Assembly (NCBI GenBank): GCA_016179765.1
Contig: JACPCL010000035.1
Location: 61,536 to 125,535, forward strand
Reading direction: 5' to 3'
Source: Chloroflexota bacterium
Lineage (GTDB): Bacteria > Chloroflexota > Dehalococcoidia > Lucifugimonadales > JACPCL1
Length of the DNA stretch: 64,000 bases
Within the stretch, counting starts at the first letter, position 1. Every line of letters starts with the position of its first letter. The position numbers were made by a program, and so were the translations under genes. Below the pieces are notes generated by a model, which was not told the DNA's origin, did no database searches, and worked only from the letters and a program-made list of their open reading frames with translations. Below, piece by piece: positions 8,789-17,910 of this stretch.

Positions 8789-9940
8789 ATGGCAGACCGC
8801 GTCCTGGAAGGCCTTAAGGTCATAGACCTCACCCACTCCATTGCAGGACCATACTGCACCAAGCTCATGGCCGACTACGGTGCGGAGGTCATCAAAGTTG
8901 AGCCTCCGGAGGGTGACCCCTGCCGGCTCCTGGGGCCTTTCCCTGGCGATGTCCCTCACCAGGAAAAGGGCGGCCTCTTCCTGTTCCTCAACGCCAACAA
9001 GAAGGGCGTCACCCTGGACCTGAAGCAGCCCAAGGGCAAGGCGCTGCTTCAGGAGTTGGTAAAGGACGCCGACGTGCTGGTGGAGAGCTTCCCTCCTCAG
9101 GTCATGCCAGAGCTTGGCCTGAGCTACGAGGCGCTGGCCAAGGCCAACCCCAGGTTGGTCATGGCCTCCATTTCCAACTTCGGCCAGACGGGGCCGTACA
9201 GGGACTGGAAGGCCACGGAGATCGTGGTGGAGGCCATCGGCGGCAATATGTACATCAGCGGCGACCACGATAGGGAACCCCTCTCCTTCGGCGTGCCCCT
9301 CTTCCAGTTCGTGGCCGGGCAGAACGCCCTCGCCGGCGCCCTCATGGCCCTCTTTGAGCGGGAGCGAAGCGGCCTGGGCCAGCACATAGACGTCTCCATC
9401 GCCGAGGCCGTCACCGCCTGCATCCCCTACGCCTTCCAGTACTACACCTACATGGGCGCCGTCTGGCGGCGCGGCCCGAAGCGCCGCATCCTCTTCGGCG
9501 TTGACCTGTGGCCCTGCAAAGACGGCTACGTGGGCCTCTCCGTCATCCGCAGCACCGACTTTGAGGAGATCGGCGCCTTCCTGGGCTCGGCGGAGATGCT
9601 TGACCCCAAGTTCTCCACCGCCGACGGCCGGGAGGAGCATTACGAGGAGCTGAAGGAGGCGTACCTGGCCGCCCTGAAGGAGAAGGGCAAGGACGAGTTC
9701 TTCCACGAAGCTCACGCCTGGCGGCTCATGGCCAGCCGGGAGATGTTGTCCACGGAGCTGCTCCAGTGCGAGCAGCTTCTGGACCGGGGCTACTTCCTGG
9801 AGATGGCACACCCCCAGGCCGGGATGCTGCCCATCCCTGGCGAGGTCATGGGCCTGACCAGGACGCCCGCATCGCTGCGCTCCCCTGCCCCACTCCTGGG
9901 CCAGCACACAGAGGAGGTGCTGGGGAAGCTGGCGAGGTGA
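8789..9940 (+). CDS. Family III (CaiB/BaiF) CoA-transferase
   Basis: A 383-residue family III CoA-transferase, which moves CoA between carboxylic acids through an aspartyl-CoA intermediate. Hallmarks are the opening GLKVIDLTHSIAGPYCTKLM, GAEVIKVEPPEGD, NANKKGVTLDL, and the NFGQTGPYRDW and HIDVSIAEAV segments. Length is normal (about 380-400). A clean ribosome binding site (AGGAG) lies 6 nt upstream. A second, longer family III member sits 750 nt downstream, separated by a GNAT gene and family A repeats. Paralogue expansion of this family is a known feature of SAR202-type Chloroflexota; the acid substrate is unknown. Confidence 0.9.
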   Translation: MADRVLEGLKVIDLTHSIAGPYCTKLMADYGAEVIKVEPPEGDPCRLLGPFPGDVPHQEKGGLFLFLNANKKGVTLDLKQPKGKALLQELVKDADVLVESFPPQVMPELGLSYEALAKANPRLVMASISNFGQTGPYRDWKATEIVVEAIGGNMYISGDHDREPLSFGVPLFQFVAGQNALAGALMALFERERSGLGQHIDVSIAEAVTACIPYAFQYYTYMGAVWRRGPKRRILFGVDLWPCKDGYVGLSVIRSTDFEEIGAFLGSAEMLDPKFSTADGREEHYEELKEAYLAALKEKGKDEFFHEAHAWRLMASREMLSTELLQCEQLLDRGYFLEMAHPQAGMLPIPGEVMGLTRTPASLRSPAPLLGQHTEEVLGKLAR

Positions 9941-9944
9941 TCTT

Positions 9945-10135
9945 GTCATTCTGAGGAGTCCCGATGACATCGGGACGACGAAGAATCTGAGGCGATTGTT
10001 GAGAAAGGCAAACGCCTTAGATTCTTCGCCGATGCTCCGCTCGGCTCTGAATGACAATGGCAATCGCTACGGGACAAGGCGTCTGTTGTCATGCTGAGGA
10101 GCGCGGCGACGAAGAATCCAAGTCCGAGCGCCTTA
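9945..10135. repeat. Family A repeats (copy 2 full, copy 3 partial)
   Basis: Positions 9945-10056 hold a full copy running from TCATTCTGAGGAG to CTCTGAATGACA with the paired AAGAATCTGAGGC / GCCTTAGATTCTTC arms. Positions 10087-10135 hold a truncated copy (GTCATGCTGAGGAG...GACGAAGAATCC). Together they fill the gap before the GNAT gene. Confidence 0.75.
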
Positions 10136-10158
10136 AGTGCAGTTAGCCTGCAGTACGC

Positions 10159-10677
10159 ATGGAAATTCCGTTAGCGGGAGGATATTCGCTCCGCCCCTGG
10201 CGGCCAGGCGATGAGGCAGCCCTCACAAAGTACGCCAACAACTGGAACATCTGGATCAATGTAGGTGACCGGTTTCCCCATCCCTACACAAAGGAGGACG
10301 CCAGGGAATGGGTATCGGGCCAGCAAGGGCGAGAGCCGGTGACCACCTTCGCCATCGCAACGGCGGAAGAGGCCATCGGCGGGATCGGCTACCACATGCA
10401 GGGTGACGTGCGCAGGAGGTCGGCGGAGATAGGCTACTGGCTGGGAGAGCCTTTCTGGGGACGGGGCATCATGACGACGGCAGTGAAGGCGCTGTCCACC
10501 TATGCGATGGAACGGCATGGTCTTGTGCGCCTGTATGCCCACGTGTTTGAATGGAACCTGGCCTCGGCGGCGGTGCTAGAAAAAGCAGGCTTCACCCTTG
10601 AAGCTCGTCTGAAAAAAGCCGTCACTAAGAACAGCCAAACTATAGACGAGTTGCTTTACGCCCTGGTCAAAGACTAA
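10159..10677 (+). CDS. GNAT acetyltransferase, RimJ/RimL type
   Basis: A 172-residue GNAT-fold N-acetyltransferase. It shows the RimJ/RimL pattern: SLRPWRPGDEAAL at the start, EIGYWLGEPFWGRGIMTTAV (acetyl-CoA binding motif A, G-x-x-G-x-G/A-like), and the C-terminal NLASAAVLEKAGFTLEA. Such proteins acetylate ribosomal protein N-termini, small amines or antibiotics; the substrate here is unknown. The ribosome binding site is weak. The gene lies between two CoA-transferases, 15 nt before the second. Confidence 0.88.
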   Translation: MEIPLAGGYSLRPWRPGDEAALTKYANNWNIWINVGDRFPHPYTKEDAREWVSGQQGREPVTTFAIATAEEAIGGIGYHMQGDVRRRSAEIGYWLGEPFWGRGIMTTAVKALSTYAMERHGLVRLYAHVFEWNLASAAVLEKAGFTLEARLKKAVTKNSQTIDELLYALVKD

Positions 10678-10692
10678 CGACAGAGGAACCCC

Positions 10693-12126
10693 ATGCCAGA
10701 CCTGCCGCTGAAAGGCATCCGCATCCTGGAGACCTCGGACATCCTCGCCCTGCCCACCGCCATGAGCATCATGGCCGACATGGGCGCCGAGGTCATCCAC
10801 GTGGAGTACGCCCAGCGCCCCAACTTCTACCGCTTCCTGGGGCCGTACCCGGAAAGCCGCCCCGGCCCTAACTGGCACGACCGCTCCGCCGCCTTCAACG
10901 CCTCCAACCGCAGCAAGCTTAGCCTCACCCTCAACCTGGGCAGCCCAAAGGGCAAGGACGTCTTCCTGAAGCTGGTGGAGGTCAGCGACGTGGTGGCGGA
11001 GAACTTCTCGGCGCGGGTCATGGGCAACTTCGGCCTGGACTACCCCGCCTTGAAGGGGGTCAAGAGCGACATCATCATGCTCTCTAACACCGGCTACGGA
11101 CACAGCGGCCCCTGGCGGGACTACGTGGGCATGGCCCAGGTCATTGAGGCGGCCACCACCGCCCACCTCACCGGCTACCCCGATAGGCTACCCGGCAAGG
11201 CGGGCCAGTCCATCATGGACCTGGTGGTCGCCTGGAACATCGTCAACGCCATCATGCTGGCCCTCCTGCACCGAGGGCGCACCGGCAAGGCGCAGTGGAT
11301 TGACCACTCCATGCTCCAGGCCTGCGTGCCCCTGGCCATCGGCCCCCTCATGGACGCCGCCATGAATCCCGCTAAGCGGGACAACCAGATGCGGCGGGGC
11401 AACCGCGATGCCGTCCACGCCCCCCAGGGGTGCTACCCCTGCACAGGCGATGACGACTGGCTGGTCATCTCCGTCACCTCCAACGAGGAGTGGCGTAAGC
11501 TGGTAGCAGCGATCGGCAACCCAGCCTGGACGCAGGACGCGCGCCTCGCCACCGAGGCGGGCCGCATGGCCGCCCACGACGAGCTGGACCGCCACATCTC
11601 CGCCTGGACTTCGGGCCAGGACAAGATGCAAGCGATGGAGCTGCTGCAGAATGCAGGAGTGCCCGCGGGTGCGGTGCTCAAAAACAAAGAGGTGCTCGCC
11701 AACCCCCAGTACCAGGAGCGTGGCTTCTGGGAAATGGCCAATCACCCGCCCGAGACAGGCATCGGCGGAAGGCTCTACGGGGGCAGGCCCTTCAGGATGT
11801 CCCGCACCAACGGGCGCATCCGCCGCGCCACCGCACCCCTGGCCTACGACAACAGGTACATCCTGGAAGAGTTACTGGGCCTGGAGGAGGACGAGGTCCT
11901 GGACATGGAAGACGAAGGCGTTGCATCCCCCTACCTGACTGGCCCAGAGGTCGGCGACATGCGGGTGGGCAACATGCCCGCCGGCTACCGGCCCGCCGCT
12001 CCCACCGGCCAGGGGCTGGTGGAGCGCGGCGACGCCCACTCCTACGACCCCAGCTACAACGAGACGCTAGGCCAGAAGGCCAGCGGATCAGCCACCAGCA
12101 AAGGCAGGATGCCTGTAGAGGAGTAG
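10693..12126 (+). CDS. Family III (CaiB/BaiF) CoA-transferase, long form
   Basis: A 477-residue family III CoA-transferase. The family pattern is complete: GIRILETSDILALPTAMSIM, GAEVIHVEY, NRSKLSLTLNL, VVAENFSARV, and NTGYGHSGPW. Compared with the 383-residue paralogue upstream it has an extra C-terminal tail of about 70 residues rich in Gly, Pro and Ser with no recognisable domain. AGAGG precedes the ATG by 5 nt. The two paralogues are diverged enough to act on different substrates; a heteromeric enzyme is possible but unsupported. Confidence 0.88.
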   Translation: MPDLPLKGIRILETSDILALPTAMSIMADMGAEVIHVEYAQRPNFYRFLGPYPESRPGPNWHDRSAAFNASNRSKLSLTLNLGSPKGKDVFLKLVEVSDVVAENFSARVMGNFGLDYPALKGVKSDIIMLSNTGYGHSGPWRDYVGMAQVIEAATTAHLTGYPDRLPGKAGQSIMDLVVAWNIVNAIMLALLHRGRTGKAQWIDHSMLQACVPLAIGPLMDAAMNPAKRDNQMRRGNRDAVHAPQGCYPCTGDDDWLVISVTSNEEWRKLVAAIGNPAWTQDARLATEAGRMAAHDELDRHISAWTSGQDKMQAMELLQNAGVPAGAVLKNKEVLANPQYQERGFWEMANHPPETGIGGRLYGGRPFRMSRTNGRIRRATAPLAYDNRYILEELLGLEEDEVLDMEDEGVASPYLTGPEVGDMRVGNMPAGYRPAAPTGQGLVERGDAHSYDPSYNETLGQKASGSATSKGRMPVEE

Positions 12127-12172
12127 ACGGCAAACGAGGTTGGGGATATCATAGCCACATCGGAGGCGCCTA

Positions 12173-12682
12173 ATGGATGCCCTCACCGATACGAATGTCA
12201 TCATCAATTCTATTGAGGCTGTTACCGAGTGGAGGGGGCTTTGGGCGTTCCTTATTGGCATGGTTGGGTCCGTAGCCTATTTTACCGTTGTCTATTTTGG
12301 CTTCGTTGGGTCAGGCAAAGAGTCCAGAGACCTTATCCTGGGCTATTTCTGGGGCAAGAACGGGAGAACGACCCTAGCAAAGGTTGCGTGGTATAGTCTG
12401 GTAGGCGGACTCATCGCCGGCGTCTTCCAGCTGGCCGAAAGGGCTTTTGTCCCCGTCCAGTCCTTCATTCTGGGCGCTACCTGGCCTTCCATTGTGGGCC
12501 AGCTCCTGTCTGGCCGGCAATCAGGTTTGCCGCCTGGAGGTCCCTTGGGCGATAAGGGGATTACGCCTGATACGTCAAAGCTGGAAGAGGATAAAGCTGC
12601 CCGGGTGGCGCGAGAAGCCACAGACCTGCTCGCAGAGCCAGGCCAGACACCCCAAGGAGGCCAGCCAACCCCTGGGCCATAG
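12173..12682 (+). CDS. Small membrane protein of unknown function
   Basis: A 169-residue protein I do not recognise. Two hydrophobic segments are clear, around 23-45 (GLWAFLIGMVGSVAYFTVV) and 68-90, with a third weaker one near 95-112. The C-terminal 55 residues are hydrophilic, rich in Pro, Gly and Gln, and probably disordered. A good ribosome binding site (GGAGG) precedes the ATG. The CBS-domain gene starts 14 nt downstream, so the two are likely an operon and may act together as a membrane protein and a nucleotide-sensing partner. That pairing is inference. Confidence 0.6.
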   Translation: MDALTDTNVIINSIEAVTEWRGLWAFLIGMVGSVAYFTVVYFGFVGSGKESRDLILGYFWGKNGRTTLAKVAWYSLVGGLIAGVFQLAERAFVPVQSFILGATWPSIVGQLLSGRQSGLPPGGPLGDKGITPDTSKLEEDKAARVAREATDLLAEPGQTPQGGQPTPGP

Positions 12683-12696
12683 GAGGAAACTGAACG

Positions 12697-13137
12697 ATGA
12701 TGAGCCAACAAGCCTCTCAGCCTCTGAGGTCCCGGGTGGAGTTATTCCTGGAGCCAGCAAGCAAGACCAACAAGCTCCCTGACACGGCAGCCCTGGTGAA
12801 TGTGCTGGAGAAGTTCAGCGAAGGTCACGCCGCTGTGGTTATTGTTGACAGCCAGGAGCGGCCTGTGGGCATCTTCACCCCATCGGACATGACGAGAATC
12901 CGGCAGGCTTTCTTGCAAGACCGCAAGACCCCAGCCAAGGATCTCATGAGCGCGCCGGTGGAGTGGGTAGAGCTCTCTGACACCATTGAGCACGCCTTGG
13001 ACCTGATGCAGAGCAAGGGCATTCACACGGGCATCGCGGTGGTGACCGACAGGAGGAGCCAGAAATACGCAGGCTACCTCTATAGGTCTAGCATGGCCAA
13101 GATGCTCTCCGCTATGTTAGGGCCTAAGGCATTCTAG
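12697..13137 (+). CDS. CBS-domain protein
   Basis: A 146-residue protein consisting of one CBS pair (Bateman module), which usually binds adenine nucleotides. The first repeat covers about 25-75 (PDTAALVNVLEKF...VVIVDSQERPVGIFTPSDM) and the second about 80-140 (DLMSAPVEWVELSDTIEHAL...GIAVVTD). A strong ribosome binding site (AGGAGG) precedes tandem ATGs at 12697 and 12700. It follows a small membrane protein gene by 14 nt. The 283 nt after it hold no supported gene. Confidence 0.82.
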   Translation: MMSQQASQPLRSRVELFLEPASKTNKLPDTAALVNVLEKFSEGHAAVVIVDSQERPVGIFTPSDMTRIRQAFLQDRKTPAKDLMSAPVEWVELSDTIEHALDLMQSKGIHTGIAVVTDRRSQKYAGYLYRSSMAKMLSAMLGPKAF

Positions 13138-13420
13138 CCGCCTGTCACCCTTCCGTCAGACCGTCGCCATCACCTGCTGCCGGGCCAGTCCCACCTCAGG
13201 TTCGTCCTCGGCCAGGTCGACCAACTTCCTGAGAGCGAAAGAGCGCACCATTGCAATCGTCCCGCCCCAGGAGCCAGGGCAATGGGTGACCCGGAGCATC
13301 TCCCGCCAGCCCGCCATGATGCACCCCCTTCTGCGAAGGCACTCCTGCCTTCCCCTTGCCTCCAGTATACCGTGCGGGTATGATGACAACCGCACCAGGA
13401 ACTAGCGCCAGGAGCAACCC

Positions 13421-15181
13421 ATGACCACAGACCTACCCCGGCCCACCTACGGATCAGACCTCACCATCTGGATGATGCGGCAGATGGGTATTCCGTACAT
13501 CGCCCTCAACACCGGCTCCAGCTTCAAGTGGCTCCAGGACTCCATGGTGAACTACACCGGCAACCAGTCGCCGGAACTGATCCAGTGCACCCACGAGGAG
13601 GTCTCCGTCGCCATCGCCCACGCCTACGCCAAGGCGACGGGTAAGCCCATGGTAGCAGCCTGCCATAACGTGGTGGGCCTCCAGCACGCCACCATGGCTA
13701 TCTACAACGCCTACACCGACCGCGCGCCGGTCATTGTCGTCGGCGGTACCGGGCCCATGGACACCACCACTCGGCGGCCGGGCATTGACTGGCTGCATAC
13801 CGCCCTGGTCCAAGGCGACCTGGTGCGGGGCTACGTCAAGTGGGACGACCAGCCCCACAGCGTCGCGGCCATCCCTGACTCCTTCCTCCGGGGCTACCAG
13901 ATAGCGTCCATGCACCCCCAGGGGCCAGTCTACATCTGCTACGACGCCACGCTGCAGGCGGAGCTCATCGGTGAGAAGCTGGAACTCCCCATGATCGGGC
14001 GCTACACAACCCCGACCCTCATGGGGCCGGACCCAGAGGCCATCCGCACCCTGGCAACCTGGCTGGTGGAGGCGCAGAACCCTCTGGTGGTCGCCGACCA
14101 CGCTGGCAAAGACCCTCAGGTGGTGGAGGCCCTCCTTGAACTGGCGGAGCTGCTCGCCCTCCCCGTTGCCGACAGGGGGGGACGGTACAACTTCCCCTCC
14201 ACCCATCCCCTAGACGTTTCGGGCCAGGAGATTGAGTTGATGAAGGACCGGGACCTTGTGCTGGTCCTGGAGTCTCGCGACATCTTTGGACTCTTCCACC
14301 AGCGGAGCCTCCAAAACTGGCAAACAGAGCCCTTCATCCCCGCAAGCTGCAAGGTGGCCAGCATCTCCATGTGGGACATGCGCGGCGGCGGCTGGAACCA
14401 GGACTACCAGCGCATAGCCCCCCTGGACCTCAACATCGCCGCTGACACGACGGTCACCCTGCCCATGCTGGTGGAGGAGTGCAAAAGGCTGGTGTCCAAC
14501 CGCAGCAAGACGCGCTACGAGCGGCGAGCCACGGCCATACGCCAGTTGCACCTGGAGGCAAAGGAGCGATGGTTACGGCAGGCAAAGGAAGGCTGGAACT
14601 CCAGCCCGGTCTCCACTGGCCGGCTGGCCCTGGATGTCTGGGACGCCATCAAAAACGAGGACTGGGTGCTGGGCAATGGGAATCTGGCAGGCTGGAGCCG
14701 GCGGTTGTGGGACTTCAGCAAGCCGTACCAGCACCTGGGCGGCTCCGGCGGCGGCGGCCTGGGCTACGGCTACCCCGCCGCTATCGGCGCAGCCCTGGCC
14801 CACCGGACCACCGACCGTGTCATCCTCAACATCCAGTCCGATGGCGACCTGATGTACACGCCCGGCGCTATCTGGACGGCAGCCCACCACAAGCTCCCCA
14901 TCCTGACGGTCATGTTCAACAACCGCAACCTGTTCAACTCCGATGAGCACGCTCGCCAGGTGGCAAACCAGCGGAGCCGCCCAGTGGAGCGCCGTAGTAT
15001 TGGCGTGTGGATGGACGATCCACCGGTGGACTACGCCAAGCTGGCCGAGGCCCAGGGCGTCTTCGGCATCGGCCCCATTACCCAGCCGGACAAGATTGCT
15101 CCAGCTTTGAAGCAAGCGCTGAAAATGGTCAAGGAGGAACGCCTGCCCGCCCTGGTGGACATCGTCTGCCAGGACCGATGA
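13421..15181 (+). CDS. Thiamine-diphosphate enzyme, acetolactate synthase-like
   Basis: A 586-residue TPP-superfamily protein with Pyr, central and PP domains. The Pyr domain carries the catalytic glutamate at E59/E60 (CTHEEVSVAIAHAYAKATGK). In the PP domain the metal/TPP motif reads SDGD at 473-476 rather than GDG, but the Asp and the later NN (MFNNRNLF) are kept. It may decarboxylate or ligate a 2-keto acid; a biosynthetic acetolactate synthase role is unlikely because no small subunit or ilv gene is nearby. AGGAG lies 6 nt before the ATG. It is diverged from the enzyme at 5.9 kb. Confidence 0.82.
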   Translation: MTTDLPRPTYGSDLTIWMMRQMGIPYIALNTGSSFKWLQDSMVNYTGNQSPELIQCTHEEVSVAIAHAYAKATGKPMVAACHNVVGLQHATMAIYNAYTDRAPVIVVGGTGPMDTTTRRPGIDWLHTALVQGDLVRGYVKWDDQPHSVAAIPDSFLRGYQIASMHPQGPVYICYDATLQAELIGEKLELPMIGRYTTPTLMGPDPEAIRTLATWLVEAQNPLVVADHAGKDPQVVEALLELAELLALPVADRGGRYNFPSTHPLDVSGQEIELMKDRDLVLVLESRDIFGLFHQRSLQNWQTEPFIPASCKVASISMWDMRGGGWNQDYQRIAPLDLNIAADTTVTLPMLVEECKRLVSNRSKTRYERRATAIRQLHLEAKERWLRQAKEGWNSSPVSTGRLALDVWDAIKNEDWVLGNGNLAGWSRRLWDFSKPYQHLGGSGGGGLGYGYPAAIGAALAHRTTDRVILNIQSDGDLMYTPGAIWTAAHHKLPILTVMFNNRNLFNSDEHARQVANQRSRPVERRSIGVWMDDPPVDYAKLAEAQGVFGIGPITQPDKIAPALKQALKMVKEERLPALVDIVCQDR

Positions 15182-15264
15182 ACCTCTCGTGTGGTGGCCC
15201 GATGGTTCGGGATCCTCACCACAGGCTCCGGAGGGCCGTGGCAATCTCGCCAGTGGGTCCGCCC

Positions 15265-15320
15265 CACGTTCAGATTGCTTCGTCGTCTCGATGGAATCGG
15301 GACTCCCCGCAATGACAATT
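15265..15320. repeat. Family A repeat, partial
   Basis: Holds the segment from GATTGCTTCGTCG to GCAATGACAATTC, matching one arm of family A. It lies between the second TPP enzyme and the alpha/beta hydrolase. Confidence 0.5.
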
Positions 15321-15374
15321 CCTAAGCCTATTTCAGGGACGCAACCCTAGGACAGAAGCCCCAGGGAGGCCTGA

Positions 15375-16091
15375 ATGCCCCAACTCGTCTTTCTCCACGG
15401 TCCTGGCGCGGGAGCTTGCGCCGACGCATTCTACTACCAGCTGAAGCGCTTTCCCGGAAGCGTGGCGCCCACATTACCTGGCCACCTTTTGGGAGCCTCT
15501 TGCCAGACTGTGGAGCGTTACACCGAGTGGGTGCGTGGCTGGTTGTGGGCGCAGGGCTACACCCATGACCTCCTGCTCGTCGGATATACACTCGGCGCCT
15601 GCATCGCCCTCCAATACGGGCTGGACTATCCCGATGAAGTCAAGGGCCTTGTGCTGATGACCGTAGCCATGCGTTCCAAGCAACGTTCCCAGGAGGTGTT
15701 GGGCATGCGCTTGCGAGCAGCCCAGAACCCAGAAGCATATGAAGAGTGGTGGGCTTTTCAGCAGAGGGCGATGACCTTTGTAGATGTTGAGCTCAAGGCC
15801 CACCTCATGGAGCGGCACCGCCAGGTTGGGCCAATTTCACAGTACAATGACCTGGTCACCATTGACCAATTTGATGTCCGTGACCGTATTCAAACGCTGC
15901 AACCCAAGCTCATCCTTATCAGAGGAGTGGACGATCCCGGGCAGCCGCCAGAATACGAGAGCGAGATCCACAAAGCGGTCCCAGGGGCACGCTACATCAA
16001 GCTGGAGAACGCGGGCCATTTCCCCATGGCGGAGCGCCCAAACGACGTCAACGGGATCATTGAAAAGTTTATGAAATCCTTGCCTTCTTAG
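15375..16091 (+). CDS. Alpha/beta hydrolase with Thr at the nucleophile position
   Basis: A 238-residue alpha/beta-hydrolase fold protein. It has the oxyanion region VFLHGPGAGA, a nucleophile elbow reading GYTLG (around residues 72-76) where the family has G-x-S-x-G, the acid loop IRGVDDPGQPP and the terminal catalytic histidine in NAGHFPM. The serine to threonine change at the nucleophile is unusual and may mean altered or lost hydrolase activity. A good ribosome binding site (GGAGG) is 5 nt upstream of the ATG. No cap-domain signature allows a substrate call. Confidence 0.8.
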   Translation: MPQLVFLHGPGAGACADAFYYQLKRFPGSVAPTLPGHLLGASCQTVERYTEWVRGWLWAQGYTHDLLLVGYTLGACIALQYGLDYPDEVKGLVLMTVAMRSKQRSQEVLGMRLRAAQNPEAYEEWWAFQQRAMTFVDVELKAHLMERHRQVGPISQYNDLVTIDQFDVRDRIQTLQPKLILIRGVDDPGQPPEYESEIHKAVPGARYIKLENAGHFPMAERPNDVNGIIEKFMKSLPS

Positions 16092-16107
16092 GGTAACGAT
16101 ATAGACC

Positions 16108-16307
16108 CTTGGCAGGGTGATGAAAAAAGGGGGGCCAGAGGGGCGAATCCCCGGAGCCTACCCTGGTGAGCCGAAGCCCTGAACGCAGTGAAGAGGGTAG
16201 CGAAGGGACGGGTGTCTGGGGATGTCCCCCAGATACAAGTCCATCCGCCGCAGGCGGATACTTTGAACCCCCTTGAGGGGGTTAGGGGTATTTTTCAGCA
16301 GCCTGTT
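16108..16307. repeat. MITE-like repeat, family B (copy 1, degenerate ends)
   Basis: The element starts near TGGCAGGGTGATGAAAAAAGG and ends TTTTTCAGCAGCCTGTTA. Internally it carries the family landmarks GGGGCGAATCCCC, TCTGGGGATGTCCCCCAG and the CATCCGCCGCAGGCGG palindrome. The terminal inverted repeats are less perfect than in other copies. Confidence 0.65.
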
Positions 16308-16308
16308 A

Positions 16309-16355
16309 GTGAAGGGCCATGCTATTCGGCTATGCCGAATAGCATGGCCCTTCAC
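16309..16355. repeat. Perfect 22-bp hairpin with 3-nt loop
   Basis: Arms 16309-16330 and 16334-16355 are exact inverted repeats around the loop TAT. It abuts the end of a family B element. It has no T tract. Related 3-nt-loop hairpins are at 19606-19648, 29977-30015 and 51041-51083. Confidence 0.85.
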
Positions 16356-16430
16356 TTCCTCCTCCCCCCTGGGAAGAGCCCGCGTGAGGGGCTATACTCT
16401 ACAGAAGCCGTCCATCACGAAAGGAAGCCG

Positions 16431-17720
16431 ATGGCCGAAGTCAGACCCTTCCGCGGCCTGCGCTACGCCTCCCAGTCAAGCGCTTCCCTGACCGACCTTA
16501 TCTGCCCGCCCTACGACGTGATCTCCCCGGCGCAGCAGCAGGAACTGGAGACCCGTAGCCCCCACAACGCCGTCCATATTGAGTTGCCCCACGGCCAGGA
16601 GGACGCCGGGTACCAGAGCGCCGCCGCCATCTTTGACTCCTGGCAACGGCAAGGCGTCCTGGCCCGGGACAGCGCGCCCAGCTACTATTTCATGCGCCAC
16701 GTCTTTGCCCACGGCGGCACATCCCTGGCTCGCTGGGGCCTCGTGGCCGCAGTCCGCCTGGAAAGCTACGACCAGCGCCTCGTCCTACCCCACGAGGAGA
16801 CGCGCTCCCAGGCAAAGGAGGACCGCTTCCGCCTCATGAGCGCCTGCCGAGCCAACTTCAGCCCTATCATGTGCCTCTACAGGGACCCGCAACACCGTAT
16901 TCGCCAGGCCATTGAGAGCATCGGCTGGAAGACGCCTACCGCCAGGGCAACCTGGAACGACGAGGAGATCTCTTTCTGGGCGGTCAGCGGCACGGTCCTG
17001 GACCAGGCGGTGCAGGCCACCCTCAAGGACACCCCCCTCTTCATCGCCGACGGCCACCACCGGTACGAGACGGCCCTGCGCTACCGCAACCTGTCGCGGC
17101 GGAACACACCAGGCTGGGCCCCATCCAACGCCTTCAACTACGTCATGATGACCCTCATAGACTTCCAGGACCCTGGCCTGCTCGTTATGCCCTACCACCG
17201 GGCCGTGGGCGGCATCCCAGCGGCAACGGTCACCGCCCTGCGCAACAAGCTCCTTGAACTGTTCCGCCTGGAGGCGATAACGCCCAAGCCGGTGGCCCCC
17301 CAGCAGCTAGAAGAGGCGGTGCGTCGCAGGCCCGGCGTCTGCCTGGGCCTCCTCGGCCCCGATGGCGAAGGCCCCTACCTGCTCACCCTGCGCTCCGGCA
17401 AGGTACGTGAAGGCCTCTCCTCCCTGCCAGGAGGCGCGGTCCTGCGAGACTCCGAAGGGTGGGTGCTGCACCAGGCCATCCTTGCCCCGGTGCTCGGTGC
17501 TCCCGACTCACCCCGCATCACCTACCTGCACGACCCCCAGGAGGCCTGGGACGAGGTGCTGAGCGGCAAGCAGCAAATGGCCTTCTTCCTGAAGCCCTTC
17601 CCGCTGGACCTCTTTCAGACGGTAGTCTCCGCGGGCCACAAGCTGCCTCCCAAGTCCACCTACTTCCACCCCAAGCTGCCCACCGGCCTGGTGTTCAATC
17701 TGCTGGATGGGGAAGTATAA
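16431..17720 (+). CDS. DUF1015 family protein
   Basis: A 429-residue DUF1015 protein (a large uncharacterised family often near serine biosynthesis genes). Hallmarks are the opening AEVRPFRGLRY, ICPPYDVISPAQQ at about 25, LPHEETRSQAKEDR in the middle, and IADGHHRYETALRYR near residue 205. A frame is open upstream to 16188, but it runs through repeat sequence; ATG 16431 has a ribosome binding site (AAGGAAG) and matches the family N-terminus. The function is unknown. It is isolated between repeats and the promoter region of the restriction-modification system. Confidence 0.88.
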   Translation: MAEVRPFRGLRYASQSSASLTDLICPPYDVISPAQQQELETRSPHNAVHIELPHGQEDAGYQSAAAIFDSWQRQGVLARDSAPSYYFMRHVFAHGGTSLARWGLVAAVRLESYDQRLVLPHEETRSQAKEDRFRLMSACRANFSPIMCLYRDPQHRIRQAIESIGWKTPTARATWNDEEISFWAVSGTVLDQAVQATLKDTPLFIADGHHRYETALRYRNLSRRNTPGWAPSNAFNYVMMTLIDFQDPGLLVMPYHRAVGGIPAATVTALRNKLLELFRLEAITPKPVAPQQLEEAVRRRPGVCLGLLGPDGEGPYLLTLRSGKVREGLSSLPGGAVLRDSEGWVLHQAILAPVLGAPDSPRITYLHDPQEAWDEVLSGKQQMAFFLKPFPLDLFQTVVSAGHKLPPKSTYFHPKLPTGLVFNLLDGEV

Positions 17721-17819
17721 AAGCGCCCCGGCTTGGAAAGTAGGAAGACCGCAACTTCCTGCCTCCAAAGCCCTGCGAGAAACCCTTTGGAAACACTGTC
17801 TAAACACGAACGATAGTTC

Positions 17820-17849
17820 TTGACAAGCCCGTTGATGGTTGACTAGAAT
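17820..17849 (+). promoter_or_regulatory. Sigma70-type promoter for the methyltransferase
   Basis: TTGACA (17820-17825) and TAGAAT (17844-17849) are spaced by 18 nt. Transcription would start near 17856, upstream of ATG 17911 but downstream of the TTG at 17839, which supports the later start. Confidence 0.7.
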
Positions 17850-17910
17850 CGCATTGTTTTCAACCACGAAAGGGTCTGCAAGTGCTCGGCGACGTAAGGA
17901 AGAGCATCCC

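Noticed and set aside
8777..10063. 428-residue minus-strand frame opposite the CoA-transferase
   Set aside because: Shadow of the family III CoA-transferase; no known motif, running through repeats at one end.
13156..13395. 79-residue minus-strand frame in the 13138-13420 gap
   Set aside because: No ribosome binding site, no family match, and composition does not clearly differ from noncoding sequence.
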